DNA from: Xiphophorus maculatus
Lineage: Eukaryota; Chordata; Actinopteri; Cyprinodontiformes; Poeciliidae
NCBI RefSeq assembly: GCF_002775205.1
Contig: NC_036451.1
Coordinates: forward strand, 1,060,001-1,124,000
Direction of reading: 5' to 3'
Length of the DNA: 64,000 nucleotides
Below are positions 32,624-45,032 of the stretch, one piece after another. Each line of letters starts with the position of its first letter. The first letter of the stretch is position 1. A model generated the notes under the pieces. The model saw nothing but the letters and a program-made list of their open reading frames with translations. It was not told the DNA's origin and did not search any database. The position numbers were made by a program, and so were the translations under genes.

Positions 32624-35540
32624 TTATAAAACGATGGCGAGCGTTTCCGCCACCATCTGGATCGCCCTGAGGGGATCGACGACGTCTTTCAGTTTGTCCT
32701 TCCTCAGAACCCAATCCGGTACAAACCTGAACGACACAAAAATATGGAGCTAAATTAGTCCCAACATTCACAGTAAGATTTGCATCGTGTTGTACAGAAC
32801 AGCGAATAATGTCGTACGTTTACAAATCTTCTTTTACACTTATTACGTCTTATTGCACACATGCAGATTTTACTGTATGCTTTGTGAATCTTTCTGACAC
32901 TAATTTAGCTCCACAGAAAACAGCATTTTAGTTTCCACAGAACCAAAAGTCCTGTTTGGGTTTGTACAGATCAGATGCTGCCTACTTTGGTGGCGGTTTG
33001 GATTTGCGCGGCGTTGGCGGAACAAAGAAGCTCCCGTTGATCGAGGCGTTGATTCTCTGCCTGGTGATGCTGCGCTCTTCGTCCATTTTGTGTTTCCGCG
33101 CGGTGAGCCGGTAGATGCTGCGTATCCGGTCCAAAACTTTAGGCAGCTTCACCACCTCCTGAGGGGAAATGGATTAAATTTAAATGTTTTCGTAAGGATT
33201 AGTGGGAAAGATTTTTTTGTCTGCTTCAGACCTGAGCGCGGCGCTCGTCCTGCAGCAGCAGAGCGAGAAGGAAGCAGGCTTTGGTGAAGATGCTGCCGCC
33301 CTTTTCGGCCACCTTGTCCCCGGCTTTCTCCCGGTATTTCTGCAGTAAATCCAGCAGCGTTTCCAGGGAGTTTTCCACCGAATACACCGCCTCTATGGTC
33401 AGGTGGTACTGAGGGAAAATACACATTTGAGTGTTAATAGTTAGATTTGAACCATCTTCTCTGATTGATCTCTGATTAAATAAATTAATTAATCACATGA
33501 CAAATTAAAACAAGCTCAATAATTTATATTTTTTTCTTCTTTCTACCAAAAACAGGATGACAAAAGTCAGACAATATTATCGTTTATTGCAAAAACTTCT
33601 GGGACAATTTATCGTCCTTTTAAGGCCTGAAACAGTTAGATAGATACACTAATAACAGCTTATAGTACTTTAATTATTACGTAATGTATGACTATTAGAG
33701 ATTTTTTAAGCACCAAAAATACTTTATTTTAGCCTTGTTGGTCTTTAATTTGCATTTGCCGCATGTACTACCAACATCTTCCACCAGAGGGCGCAGTTCA
33801 AAAAAGGATTCAATACAGGAGGGCTTTATGAAAAGTACAACTAGAGCCTGTTTTTGTAAAACCAATAAAATTAAGGGAAAAAAACCTGAAAGATTAAGTT
33901 GGTAAATTTCAATCAGCTTTTGTAAACAAGTTGAGATTTGTATAAAAATGAAAGATATTCATAGTCAGAAAAGCATCGATGTTATGAACCGGAGACGTCA
34001 GTTGTACCTTGGAGAGGTTGAGGAGGATCTGGACGGAGAAGGTGATGACCTCCATGCAGGGTCCGCTCCGGTTGCAGCTGCGTATCAGCGTGAAGATGAC
34101 ACCGGTGGCGTCGCTTCCCACCAGCCGCTCGCAGCACTCTGGCGACAGCCTGGTGGCGGCCTCTGCATAAAAAACGTTTCCATCACCACTCAGCCGACAG
34201 CAGCGAGCGAAAACAATCCAGTCCTGGTCTTACCGAGGTTCTTCAGGGCCTCCAGGATGAAGGAGAAGTGTTTGTATCGGAGGAGATACTCCAGCGCAGA
34301 AGAGGTTTTGTTGCACAGTTTGTCTTCCTCTCGTACTTCAGCAGAGATTTTGCGCAAGCGGAGCCTCAGCTTCACGAGTTTGGGTTTGTCGCTCAGCATG
34401 CGGGAGCGGTGTCCTCTCCACAGAGCCTGCAGGGACACAGGATGGAGCCGTTTGAGCCTCTGATACGTCAACCGGACCGTGGAGTTCTGGCCAGAGATTT
34501 AGACTAATTCATCACCTAATTTGGGGCTTTTAATGATTTATCTCAACAGTTTTTATAAAATATTTAACCTAAAGTTGCACTTTATGTTAAACACAATGAC
34601 TACAACAATCTTAAACATAAAAAAACAAAAGTATTTTAAGATTACCGAGGTGGGAACCGCTACCTGAATAAGTTAGTTATGTTAAACCTTAAAGCAAAAT
34701 CAAAACATTAGCTTGGCTAATGCTAAAGTGCTACACCAAAACGGTATTTAGCGGAAGCTAATGCTATAATGCTAGTTAAAAACCCATTCTGAAACCAAGA
34801 GTCAATGCACTGAACGATATTCTTTCAATAAGGAAATTATGCAAAACCCTGTTTAAGTTTGGTTTTACAGTAATTTAGTTATTTTTTTAGTATTTGCTTG
34901 CTCTATAAAGTTTTTATAAAACACTAAACAAAAGGAAATGGAAATGCTGAGTTAAACTTTAAAGTAAGATCATGAATATAAACAAACCAGCTGCAGGGTT
35001 TGTATCAGTCGATAAACAAAATTTCACAAATGTCAAACTTTATTCAACTAAAAACTTCCAAAATGACCAAGTAAATTTGCTCTTCAAAGTTTAGTCAGTC
35101 AGCTTAAGTACAGACTTAGCTAATGGTAGCGTTAGCTAATGGCACAGGCAGCGTTAGCTTTAGCCTCACCTGAGCTTTGACGATTCCTCGTTGAGCCCTC
35201 TTCTGTCGCCTGTCCAGGAGGAATTTTCGGGTCACTTCCTGGATGACGGCGGCGGCTTTGTGGCGGCGCGCTAACCAACGCCTGACCACTCTCTGGACCA
35301 TCACCACCTTCCTCCTGTCCTCCAGATGTCGTCTCCTCTGCAGCCTCGCTCTAACCCAACGCTGAGAAAAGCCCAGAGAACAGTTTATAGTCGGGTGCTA
35401 CGCTCCTAAACCCAACAGTACATCACTGGTTCTGGTTTCCGGGTGTACCTGTATGGTAACGACCGACTGGATCTGTCTTTTTGCTGATTCCAAAGCCCAG
35501 TGGGCTCTCAGGGCTCGTTGGATCTTTATGGCCTGAGGTG
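32624..35540 (-). pseudogene. aspm: ASPM 3' fragment, copy 2, part before the LTR element
   Basis: Exon counterparts: 32624-32726, 32986-33158, 33232-33408, 34008-34162, 34234-34486, 35170-35361 and 35449-35540, the last broken by the LTR element. Up to that point the exons are open and nearly identical to the intact copy. The broken exon also has the one-base loss shared with copy 1. Confidence 0.9.
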
Positions 35541-37816
35541 TGTTGTTGCGCAACACCCCCCCCCTCCTTTCTGTCTCTACTCTCTCACTCTCTGCTTCCT
35601 CTTCTGAGAGGGGAGATGTGCTACCAGCTCTCCATCTAACGGGTTAATTGAGTTTCCTAAATCTGCTGGGATTTACCCTGTCCAGAACTGAAGTAAACTC
35701 TGTTTAAGCTGGTTTCGAGAAACGATTCGCCTGGTTTCTGACGGCCAACATCCAGGTGTCCCACCCTTCTTCCCCCTGTGAATTAGCCAGACTGAGCAGC
35801 CTACAGCCAACTAGTTTCACAGAGCACACCTGTTAACGGTCGCTCGTTCTCTATTTTACAACTTGCATTTGTTATTGAACCAGGTAGGTTTTAGTGACTC
35901 GGGCGAGTCCCAAGGATGACGTTTTAAATTTGGGCTACCAGCAACCTAAAAACATTTTAAACTTTTTCCTCTCCAGAATCAAACATCACAGCTATTTTAC
36001 AACCATCAAAGAACTTTAAGGTGACTCATTAACTGAATGTCCACAACATCTTTTAGATTTTCTTTATGCTAAATATTTTATTAGTAAGGCATTTTTGCAA
36101 GGGTCAGTACAGCTTAATTCAGTAGCAGAAATAATCAAATAAGTAAAATCAATCATCTAGTCTATCTTTCCCTACTGCTGACACTGAAAACTAAAAAAGG
36201 AACCTTTGAGAGAGACGGACGGAGCCTGGCGCCTCGAACCCCAGACCTGGCACGACGACGAAGAAGGTGCTGCAGCAGGAGGAAGACGCCGATCGATGAA
36301 GGCCAGGATCTCCGCAGGTCTGATGATGAAGAAGGTGTTGCAGCAGGAGGAAGATGTTGATCGGCGAAGGCAGGAATCTCTGTAGGTCTGATGAGCCTCC
36401 TCTCCGCATGGATGGTGAGGTCACACAGGACTTGGTGCTGGCAGGAAGGAAGGCACCAGTTCTTCTTCTTTGTCTTTGCCTTTGTCTTCATCTTTGTCTT
36501 TGGGGTCTGAACCCAGCCGATGAGAGAAGTGCGATTTGAAGCCACAGGTTGCAGGGCTGACGGGTTGGTCCCCATGGCCGGACAGTCTTCGGCTCCGTGG
36601 CCCCGGCTCTTCTTCAGCTGCAGAGTTCTTTGTCCATCTCTTGGCTCGAAGCTGCCCGGAGGATCCAACGAACGGTTCCTCTTTTGCACTCACCTTTTAT
36701 AGGGTTTCTTTGGCTAGCACTGTTGCTGGGCTTGTTTCATTGGCTGTCTGCTTAGACAGATGATCTCATATCCATCACTGTCTTACAGACATTATGTCCT
36801 GATGTCTGTGCTAATGTCTCAGAGTTGCTCAACCTCCTGTCCATTGCCTGCACAACCTTTCACCTACTCTCTAAATAAGGCGTTGATCATCTCTGCTCTC
36901 CTGTTAGTTCCTTGCCTTTCACCTTTCACCTACTCTCTACCTCCAACATATCAGTGATGTTTAATTGCAGTTACACCTTTTACACCATTTCAAGTTCAAT
37001 GTCAAAATCACATTTATATCACATTTATTTTCTTTAGCTTCTCTGATTTAGCATTCATTTATAATTTTATAACCATAACTTATATCACATTTATTTTCTT
37101 CAGCTTCTCTGATTTATCATTCATTTATGATTTTATAACCATAACTTATTAATTATACTTATTATAATCCTAATGTGAGTTATTACAGATGTTTTTCTGA
37201 AAAGAAACCAAGAATAATACATGATTCTAATTATTTGATGCCAAAGTTACAGTTACTTGTTTTTCTTGTAAGTGTTCCCACAAATGTTCGTGTAAATATT
37301 ATTACAAGTAAACCAATATTAATATAAGTATTTTACTTTGAATCTTATCAAATTACCAAAATGTTTAGATTTCATTCTTTAAACTTTCATGATTTAAAAT
37401 AAGGAATAGTCTCAGCTATTTTTTATAAATCTGCAGGCTGGAACTTACTTCCTCTTTTTCCAGGAAACCTGCTTTTCCTGTTTAATGACTCTCTCTGACT
37501 GACTATGATTTCTTATGATTAGATAGAAAAAAGTAAAATTAAAGCAAAGTTTGCATGAGACAAAAACAACACACACAACCAGATTTATTTTATTGACACT
37601 TAAGTCTACTGTTGGGCCTAGATATCACTTGAGTGATTCATTTTAAAGATAACTTTATTTATTATTACTGTTAAACTAACTTTATTGACACTTAAGTCTA
37701 CTGTTGGGCCTTGATGTCACTTGAGTGATTCATTTTAAAGATAACTTTATTTATTATTACTGTTAAACTAAAATCTCCAGCATGGGGAAGTGGGATGAGC
37801 TCGGATTTTCTTGACA
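35541..37816 (-). repeat. 3' LTR of the long-LTR element
   Basis: 2,276 bp. It matches the other LTR apart from a few substitutions and one fewer copy of a roughly 68-bp tandem repeat (about 36253-36370). A TATAAAAG box reads on the minus strand at 36694-36701. A CCCCCTCC stretch just past it (37817 on) is the polypurine tract of the minus strand. Confidence 0.9.
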
Positions 37817-38289
37817 CCCCCTCCACGAGGTCAGACCTTTCACATGCTGGGAGTCCATCACCCTCCTGCAGTTCGCCGTCCTCATCCCCTGGAAAGAGAA
37901 GAGGTTCGTCTGGGATGTGAAGATGCAGATTCTTCATCCGCAGTTGTCACAGAGGGCTCAGTGTAGTCATCAAAACTCCACTTCTCTTGACACCCCCTCC
38001 TTGGAGTTTTGATTTCCCCCACGAGGTGATGAATGTCGAAGAAAACTTGGATCGCTCTGATTCTTCTACAGGAACCTTCGCTGGATGAACTGTCAGTTCT
38101 TCAGGATGTGGGATGGTTCTTTAGGGAAGATGGGCTGAGACAGAAGGCCTCAAAAAAAAAATTCTGGCTGTTCAGCAGAGCAAAGCAAAAAGCATAAGCA
38201 TCATGATGCTTTATACGTAATCATGATCCTTTTCCATTTTAATCCATCAGGTTGTGACAGGAGTTCTTCTTTAGCATAGTCCAATTTCT

Positions 38290-38991
38290 TCACGGCCCTC
38301 CCAGTCCAAAGCCTTGAAGTTGTTCTTTGAACGGCAACCTTCCTGTAATAGTGGCCAGTCTACTGTAGGATGGCATGGTGCTTGATTCTCTGGCCATCTT
38401 CTCGTAATGTTCTGGTTCGCTGTAGCTAAGAACTGGCTTGAGCACTGCTTCCTCATGGACCCCTTTCTTCATCAGTAGTACTGTGTTGAAGTTCAGTACT
38501 TGCTTTACAAAAACTCGGGCGTTGAATCTCAGCTTGATCACCGTAGTTGCAGGCCGATCTTGAGCTTTAATCCAAACTCTCTGCCCTGCTTTCAGTGACA
38601 CTTTGAGCTGCAACTTCCCTTTTTCTTCTCTGAGCAAAAAGGAGAAGTGTCTTCGCCTCCCTGCTTTCTGTGACGTGAACGGAGTTCCTCTGCAGGGGAA
38701 GACCTGCTCTTCTAGCAGTTGTCACTGTGTCCATCAGCACCAAGAGGTACTTCTCACCTCTCTTTCCTGTTGTCCCCATTGGCTCTGCTACGTCCATGCA
38801 GACTGAACCCCATGGGACTGTGCTCTTGATGAACAAACCTTCCATCCGCTGCCCTGGGTGCCCTGCGTATCGACCACATACCTCAAAGTCACACAGCTGC
38901 ATCGGATGGGCTGAAGGGACATCCAGCAGTCCTGCTTGCTCAGTTCTTCACGGGGGTGTAGCACGCCTGCATATTCGAGGGCCTTATGCAC
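38290..38991 (-). pseudogene. Integrase remnants of the long-LTR element
   Basis: Three overlapping minus-strand frames (38788-38991, 38567-38902, 38290-38637). PWGSVCMDVAEP followed by KYLLVLMDTVT resembles the first Asp region of a retroviral-type integrase, and KAGQRVWIKAQ a C-terminal domain. The catalytic core between them is deleted, and frames change at least twice. Confidence 0.6.
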
Positions 38992-39209
38992 GCACCGTAC
39001 TACCTGGTCCCCGTGCTACTCTAGGACCACCTGTCCTTAGGTGTTCTGTCCCACCTCGACACCGGCAGAGACAACCTTTCTTAGTGGCACGAAAGGTCGT
39101 CATCTTTGCCCCTCCATAGGGCTTCTTCTCAGGTGTGCGCCTTGTCGCTGCACCTCAAGTTTCGGGCGGAGCCTCAGTTCTGCTTTCTTCTTCCATAAGT
39201 TGTGATGAG

Positions 39210-39548
39210 CTACTTGTTTCCCTCTCGCACTCTCAAGCTGCTTCTCTCGGGTCTGGCACTCTTGATTTTCCTTTTCACCAGCTCCAGCAATCCTTCCAGT
39301 ACTGCCGTTACTTCTCCGGCTTGAGCACTACCGGGAGCTTTTCCTTTCTGACGGCATCTCTCTTTGCCGTCTTGCTTCAGAATAAATCCCCAGTATGCCG
39401 ACTGGTCGGACCCCTTTCTGGATCCATCGGTGTGGACTGTCCCTTCCAGTTGTCCTGGCTTCTCAGATGTCGCTTGCGGTGGTTTCTTACTGGTGGGTTG
39501 TGCTGGCCCAATTTCAAGCTCCGGGTCCAGCAGGATGTCTTTAACCAT
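39210..39548 (-). pseudogene. RNase H-like remnant of the long-LTR element
   Basis: Frame with VHTDGSRKGSDQSAYWGFIL and APGSAQAGEVTAVLEGL, the first Asp and the Glu-helix of a retroelement RNase H. It lies upstream of the integrase remnant, the usual order, unlike the Gmr1-like element at 852-6297. The rest of the domain is missing. Confidence 0.65.
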
Positions 39549-40256
39549 GTCTGCGTCTGTGTGATGATGTCAGCTGCTGGTGTTTGTTCCTCTGTTGCCG
39601 GATGTCTTCTCGATGGCTGCAGTGGAGGACGCGGTGTGCTTCCTCATCCATCGTCAGCTGATGATACTTTTCTCTGTTTCTTGTGCATGCTTGCTGGCTG
39701 GTCTTTTCTTTTCTTGTCAGCATTACATCACGAACCACTCCAGCAAGACTGAGCCAACTTTCCTTTGTCAGGGGTTGATGTTTCAGTTCCTCATTCTTGG
39801 AACCAACGTCCCCCCTTGCTTCAGGTCTGAGTCACAGTAGCTGTGTAGAAAGTTGATGCAGTTCTGTTGAGGTCTCCTCCTTTTCCAAACGATCTGGGCG
39901 GCCGGCTTCCTCCGGTTTCTTCCCCAGATTTTCCTCCTCGAAGTGATCATCCATCACTCCGTCTCTCTGTCGGTTCGAGTTGTCTATCCCCCAAAGCCTC
40001 TCTTTGCGCTCTTGAGCAGGGATGGGTCTAGACTATGTTGGCTACTAGCTTCACTGTCTGGATCCGGTCATTTATCCTCAGTAGAAGCTTTCCCTCACCT
40101 GTATGCCATACAGTTACTGCAAGGGTTGTGACTGACGGCCTTATCAGTCACCATTAACTCTATTCCCTAAGAGTTAACAAACCAAGTGAGCTATTCAGAT
40201 CCTTACATCTGTTTTCACTGACTTGGCAGGTAGGGCCCTCCTACTTCGTTAGTCGA

Positions 40257-40274
40257 GCCCCACGTTGGGCGCCA
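40257..40274 (-). other. Primer-binding site, Lys-tRNA type
   Basis: On the minus strand it reads TGGCGCCCAACGTGGGGC, two bases past the 5' LTR, the well-known Lys-tRNA-type primer site. Confidence 0.9.
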
Positions 40275-40276
40275 CT

Positions 40277-42620
40277 TGTTGTTGCGCAACACCCCCCCCC
40301 TCCTTTCTGTCTCTACTCTCTCACTCTCTGCTTCCTCTTCTGAGAGGGGAGATGTGCTACCAGCTCTCCATCTAACGGGTTAATTGAGTTTCCTAAATCT
40401 GCCGGGATTTACCCTGTCCAGAACTGAAGTAAACTCTGTTTAAGCTGGTTTCGAGAAACGATTCGCCTGGTTTCTGACGGCCAACATCCAGGTGTCCCAC
40501 CCTTCTTCCCCCTGTGAATTAGCCAGACTGAGCAGCCTACAGCCAACTAGTTTCACAGAGCACACCTGTTAACGGTCGCTCGTTCTCTATTTTACAACTT
40601 GCATTTGTTATTGAACCAGGTAGGTTTTAGTGACTCAGGCGAGTCCCAAGGATGACGTTTTAAATTTGGGCTACCAGCAACCTAAAAACATTTTAAACTT
40701 TTTCCTCTCCAGAATCAAACATCACAGCTATTTTACAACCATCAAAGAACTTTAAGGTGACTCATTAACTGAATGTCCACAACATCTTTTAGATTTTCTT
40801 TATGCTAAATATTTTATTAGTAAGGCAGTTTTGCAAGGGTCAGTACAGCTTAATTCAGTAGCAGAAATAATCAAATAAGTAAAATCAATCATCTAGTCTA
40901 TCTTTCCCTACTGCTGACACTGAAAACTAAAAAAGGAACCTTTGAGAGAGACGGACGGAGCCTGGCGCCTCGAACCCCAGACCTGGCACGACGACGAAGA
41001 AGGTGCTGCAGCAGGAGGAAGACGCCGATCGATGAAGGCCAGGATCTCCGCAGGTCTGATGATGAAGAAGGTGTTGCAGCAGGAGGAAGATGTTGATCGA
41101 TGAAGGCCAGGATCTCCGCAGGTCTGATGATGAAGAAGGTGTTGCAGCAGGAGGAAGATGTTGATCAGCGAAGGCAGGAATCTCTGTAGGTCTGATGAGC
41201 CTCCTCTCCGCATGGATGGTGAGGTCACACAGGACTTGGTGCTGGCAGGAAGGAAGGCACCAGTTCTTCTTCTTTGTCTTTGCCTTTGTCTTCATCTTTG
41301 TCTTTGGGGTCTGAACCCAGCCGATGAGAGAAGTGCGATTTGAAGCCACAGGTTGCAGGGCTGACGGGTTGGTCCCCATGGCCGGACAGTCTTCGGCTCC
41401 GTGGCCCCGGCTCTTCTTCAGCTGCAGAGTTCTTTGTCCATCTCTTGGCTCGAAGCTGCCCGGAGGATCCAACGAACGGTTCCTCTTTTGCACTCACCTT
41501 TTATAGGGTTTCTTTGGCTAGCACTGTTGCTGGGCTTGTTTCATTGGCTGTCTGCTTAGACAGATGATCTCATATCCATCACTGTCTTACAGACATTATG
41601 TCCTGATGTCTGTGCTAATGTCTCAGAGTTGCTCAACCTCCTGTCCATTGCCTGCACAACCTTTCACCTACTCTCTAAATAAGGCGTTGATCATCTCTGC
41701 TCTCCTGTTAGTTCCTTGCCTTTCACCTTTCACCTACTCTCTACCTCCAACATATCAGTGATGTTTAATTGTAGTTACACCTTTTACACCATTTCAAGTT
41801 CAATGTCAAAATCACATTTATATCACATTTATTTTCTTTAGCTTCTCTGATTTAGCATTCATTTATAATTTTATAACCATAACTTATATCACATTTATTT
41901 TCTTCAGCTTCTCTGATTTATCATTCATTTATGATTTTATAACCATAACTTATTAATTATACTTATTATAATCCTAATGTGAGTTATTACAGATGTTTTT
42001 CTGAAAAGAAACCAAGAATAATACATGATTCTAATTATTTGATGCCAAAGTTACAGTTACTTGTTTTTCTTGTAAGTGTTCCCACAAATGTTCGTGTAAA
42101 TATTATTACAAGTAAACCAATATTAATATAAGTATTTTACTTTGAATCTTATCAAATTACCAAAATGTTTAGATTTCATTCTTTAAACTTTCATGATTTA
42201 AAATAAGGAATAGTCTCAGCTATTTTTTATAAATCTGCAGGCTGGAACTTACTTCCTCTTTTTCCAGGAAACCTGCTTTTCCTGTTTAATGACTCTCTCT
42301 GACTGACTATGATTTCTTATGATTAGATAGAAAAAAGTAAAATTAAAGCAAAGTTTGCATGAGACAAAAACAACACACACAACCAGATTTATTTTATTGA
42401 CACTTAAGTCTACTGTTGGGCCTAGATATCACTTGAGTGATTCATTTTAAAGATAACTTTATTTATTATTACTGTTAAACTAACTTTATTGACACTTAAG
42501 TCTACTGTTGGGCCTTGATGTCACTTGAGTGATTCATTTTAAAGATAACTTTATTTATTATTACTGTTAAACTAAAATCTCCAGCATGGGGAAGTGGGAT
42601 GAGCTCTAGTTTTCTTGACA
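40277..42620 (-). repeat. 5' LTR of the long-LTR element
   Basis: 2,344 bp. It has three instead of two copies of the internal tandem repeat (about 40994-41180). A few substitutions against the 3' LTR (for example near 40638 and 40827) suggest a young but not brand-new insertion. Confidence 0.9.
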
Positions 42621-43317
42621 GGTGATGGAAAACCGCAGCCGTAAAATGGAGTCTCTGCTCTGCCCGGGCTGCCTCCAGGACCTGAAACCAGCCAGCATGA
42701 ATTCAAAGTAAAAATCACAGAATTTGGTTAGATTCCTCCCAGATATTAAAATCTAGACACGACTTGGTTTATGGCTACCTGTCGTTTTTCCTTCCAGGCT
42801 CGGCAGCATCTCTGAAGAGTGACGACAGCCTTCCTCATCAGCGAGTATCTGTTCTTCATCACTTTGGCTTCTGAAGTGGCTCGATATTTCCTCTGAATCG
42901 TGAGAGCGGATGATTTCAGTTTCAGGTACCGTTGCCGTTCACGGTGGACTCTGAAGGCGCTCTGGATGACGCTGGCAGCCTCTCGCCTTTTTCCGATCAT
43001 TCGTCTGGACTTTATTCCTCGATATGCAGCCTGAAGAACGATGACGGCTCTTCTAACATCTTGGTAACGCTTTTCCTGAAGTTCTTTACATTTCTGCGCT
43101 CTAAACCTCTGCTGTATGACAGTCACTGCCCAGCATCGTCTCTTATAGTCTGTTTGCTGTTTGTGTCTCCTGAAATTAGCTTGAATGATGGCAGCGGCTT
43201 TGTGCATTTTTGCAATTTGAGTCCGTGCATGATGGCCTCTGAAGGCCGCCTGGAGGACGACAGCAGAACGTCTAACATCCAGGAAATGTTCTCTATCTCG
43301 CCGTTGGAGAAGTAGAG
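42621..43317 (-). pseudogene. aspm: ASPM 3' fragment, copy 2, part after the LTR element
   Basis: Rest of the interrupted exon (to about 42685) and the last part of the IQ exon (42779-43317), ending at the same base as copy 1. IQ units such as [13 protein letters not shown] are intact. Confidence 0.9.
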
Positions 43318-43348
43318 AAGAATGAAAAACAGACAGCTGCCATAACAG

Positions 43349-43465
43349 GAAGGCGTCTCCATGTTTATCCTGCTACCAAACCAGGGTATCCATTACACTG
43401 TGATTGATGATGAGATCAGTGCAGAGAAGTTCCTGAGCTTGGTCAAAGACCGCCGCAAAACATAA
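43349..43465 (+). CDS. Possible 3'-terminal exon of an unidentified gene, copy 2
   Basis: Same as 20570-20686: the acceptor-like site, the frame and the downstream AATAAA are all preserved. Confidence 0.35.
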   Translation, partial: EGVSMFILLPNQGIHYTVIDDEISAEKFLSLVKDRRKT

Positions 43466-44153
43466 GTTAATGCTGCAAAATTCTTGCTTGGTTGACATAT
43501 GTGGATATGAGGTTTTCACAATAAAAAATGTGAAAGTGGTGCTTTAGTTTTGTGTTTAATCAGTAATTAAAGCACTAAACTTTGCTTCTAGTCCTTGAAA
43601 GTTATTGATATTTAAACTGAACAGTTCTGTGATAACGTGTAATTTAATTTTGATTAGAAGATTAAAATGTGGAAAAAGTTTTCTACAGTAGAAACCGGAT
43701 AAAAAATACACACTTTTATTTTCTCACTAGAAACTATTTATAATAAGAAGTACATTGTGCCTTTAAAAAGCTAACAAAAACATACTGGAAAATATAGATT
43801 ACAACATTCTTTGTTTTAACTGACAGCCATCTTGACAGGCAGTTGCTATGACAACAATAAACAAACCACAATACTAGTACATTACAACTTTCACTCATTT
43901 ACAATTTTTGAGTTTTAAGCCTGATATTAACAACGAGGCTTAATCAATCCTAACCAACTTTCAACAAGATTTATAAATCAATAGTTTTAGTTTTTATATT
44001 TTACTTTTCATATTGTTTACATCGATTTATTATAAATTTTCTTTCCCACTCTCTTTTTCCACAATACAGAAGAAAATAAATGTTTGACTAAACAAGCAAA
44101 ATTAACTTCCCAATGTTTAGATATTGAAAAAAGTTCTATAGATTATCATATAT

Positions 44154-44754
44154 GGCCCGTGTGTCAAACTCAAGGCCCGAGGGCCAAATCTGGCCCGCCA
44201 TAGCTTTCTATGTGGCCCTCTAGACTCCAAATCATAGCAATGGGCCCCTCCAGTTTTTACAAATAACCGCAAAATTCACACAACAATCAACAGATCCCCT
44301 CATGTTTTCTGACTTTATCAACATTTTTTCTGAGTTTATTAACATTTTTTCTCAAAATTGTCCATAAACATTTGGGTTCAAGTGCCTGCTGTCTCAGCCT
44401 GACCTGATGCCAAGTTATAGTCCATGACCGATAGAGAGATTAATAAAAGATCACATTTAACATCATATGTTAGCGCAAATATTGTAAAAAATTCCTTACA
44501 GATATTTCTAACTTAGCGCCACAAAATCTGTGATGATTGCAGAAAAGCACAAAAACAATCCTGGATGAACTGATTTGTGTGAAAAGATGTTCAATATTAG
44601 GTTATTTTAAGAAACACGTATTGATGCTGAAACACCTATTTATTGATATTTTAACAGTTTAATTGGTTTTCATCAATATGTTCTGGTGCAACAGGCCCTT
44701 TATGAACATTCAGGTTTTTGATCTGGCCCAAAACAGAAATGAGTTTGGATAAAA
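44154..44754. mobile_element. Dispersed non-autonomous element, copy 2
   Basis: Counterpart of 21375-21975, nearly identical. Confidence 0.45.
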
Positions 44755-45032
44755 ACCAGTGAATCATGGACTATTTTGAATGTAAACAAGAATGAAGAGT
44801 GAGATATTTGGTGGTGGAATGATGTCACACCGCCAGCAAAGGAAGACTCTGTGATGTCACTGGCGATGCAGTCTGTGATGTCATCAACTGCAGAATTGTA
44901 TGTGACACAATTCTGCATATTTTTCATTGCTTGCAATATCACTGACCAGTTCAGACGTGCGCAAAGCTCTTTCCAAACGACGGTTCAAGTAATTTACGGC
45001 GACAGATTTTGGCTGAAGGATTTGAGGTAGAA

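Larger units (their letters stand above)
35541..42620 (-). mobile_element. LTR retroelement, internally deleted, long LTRs
   Basis: A 7,080-bp insertion within an ASPM exon counterpart, flanked by GGTG (35537-35540, 42621-42624). LTRs start TGTTGTTGCG and end TTCTTGACA on the plus strand. A Lys-tRNA-type primer site at the right LTR sets the minus orientation. The roughly 2.5-kb interior keeps RNase H-like and integrase-like remnants in several frames; no gag, protease or RT is recognisable. It is defective and moved, if at all, in trans. Whether it belongs to endogenous retroviruses or to a gypsy lineage cannot be decided here. Confidence 0.85.

Noticed and set aside
36162..36689. 175-residue basic frame in the long LTRs (also at 40927-41493)
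   Set aside because: It lies downstream of a TATA box, so a leader peptide is possible, but most of it is made by the tandem repeat and low complexity; no support for a protein.
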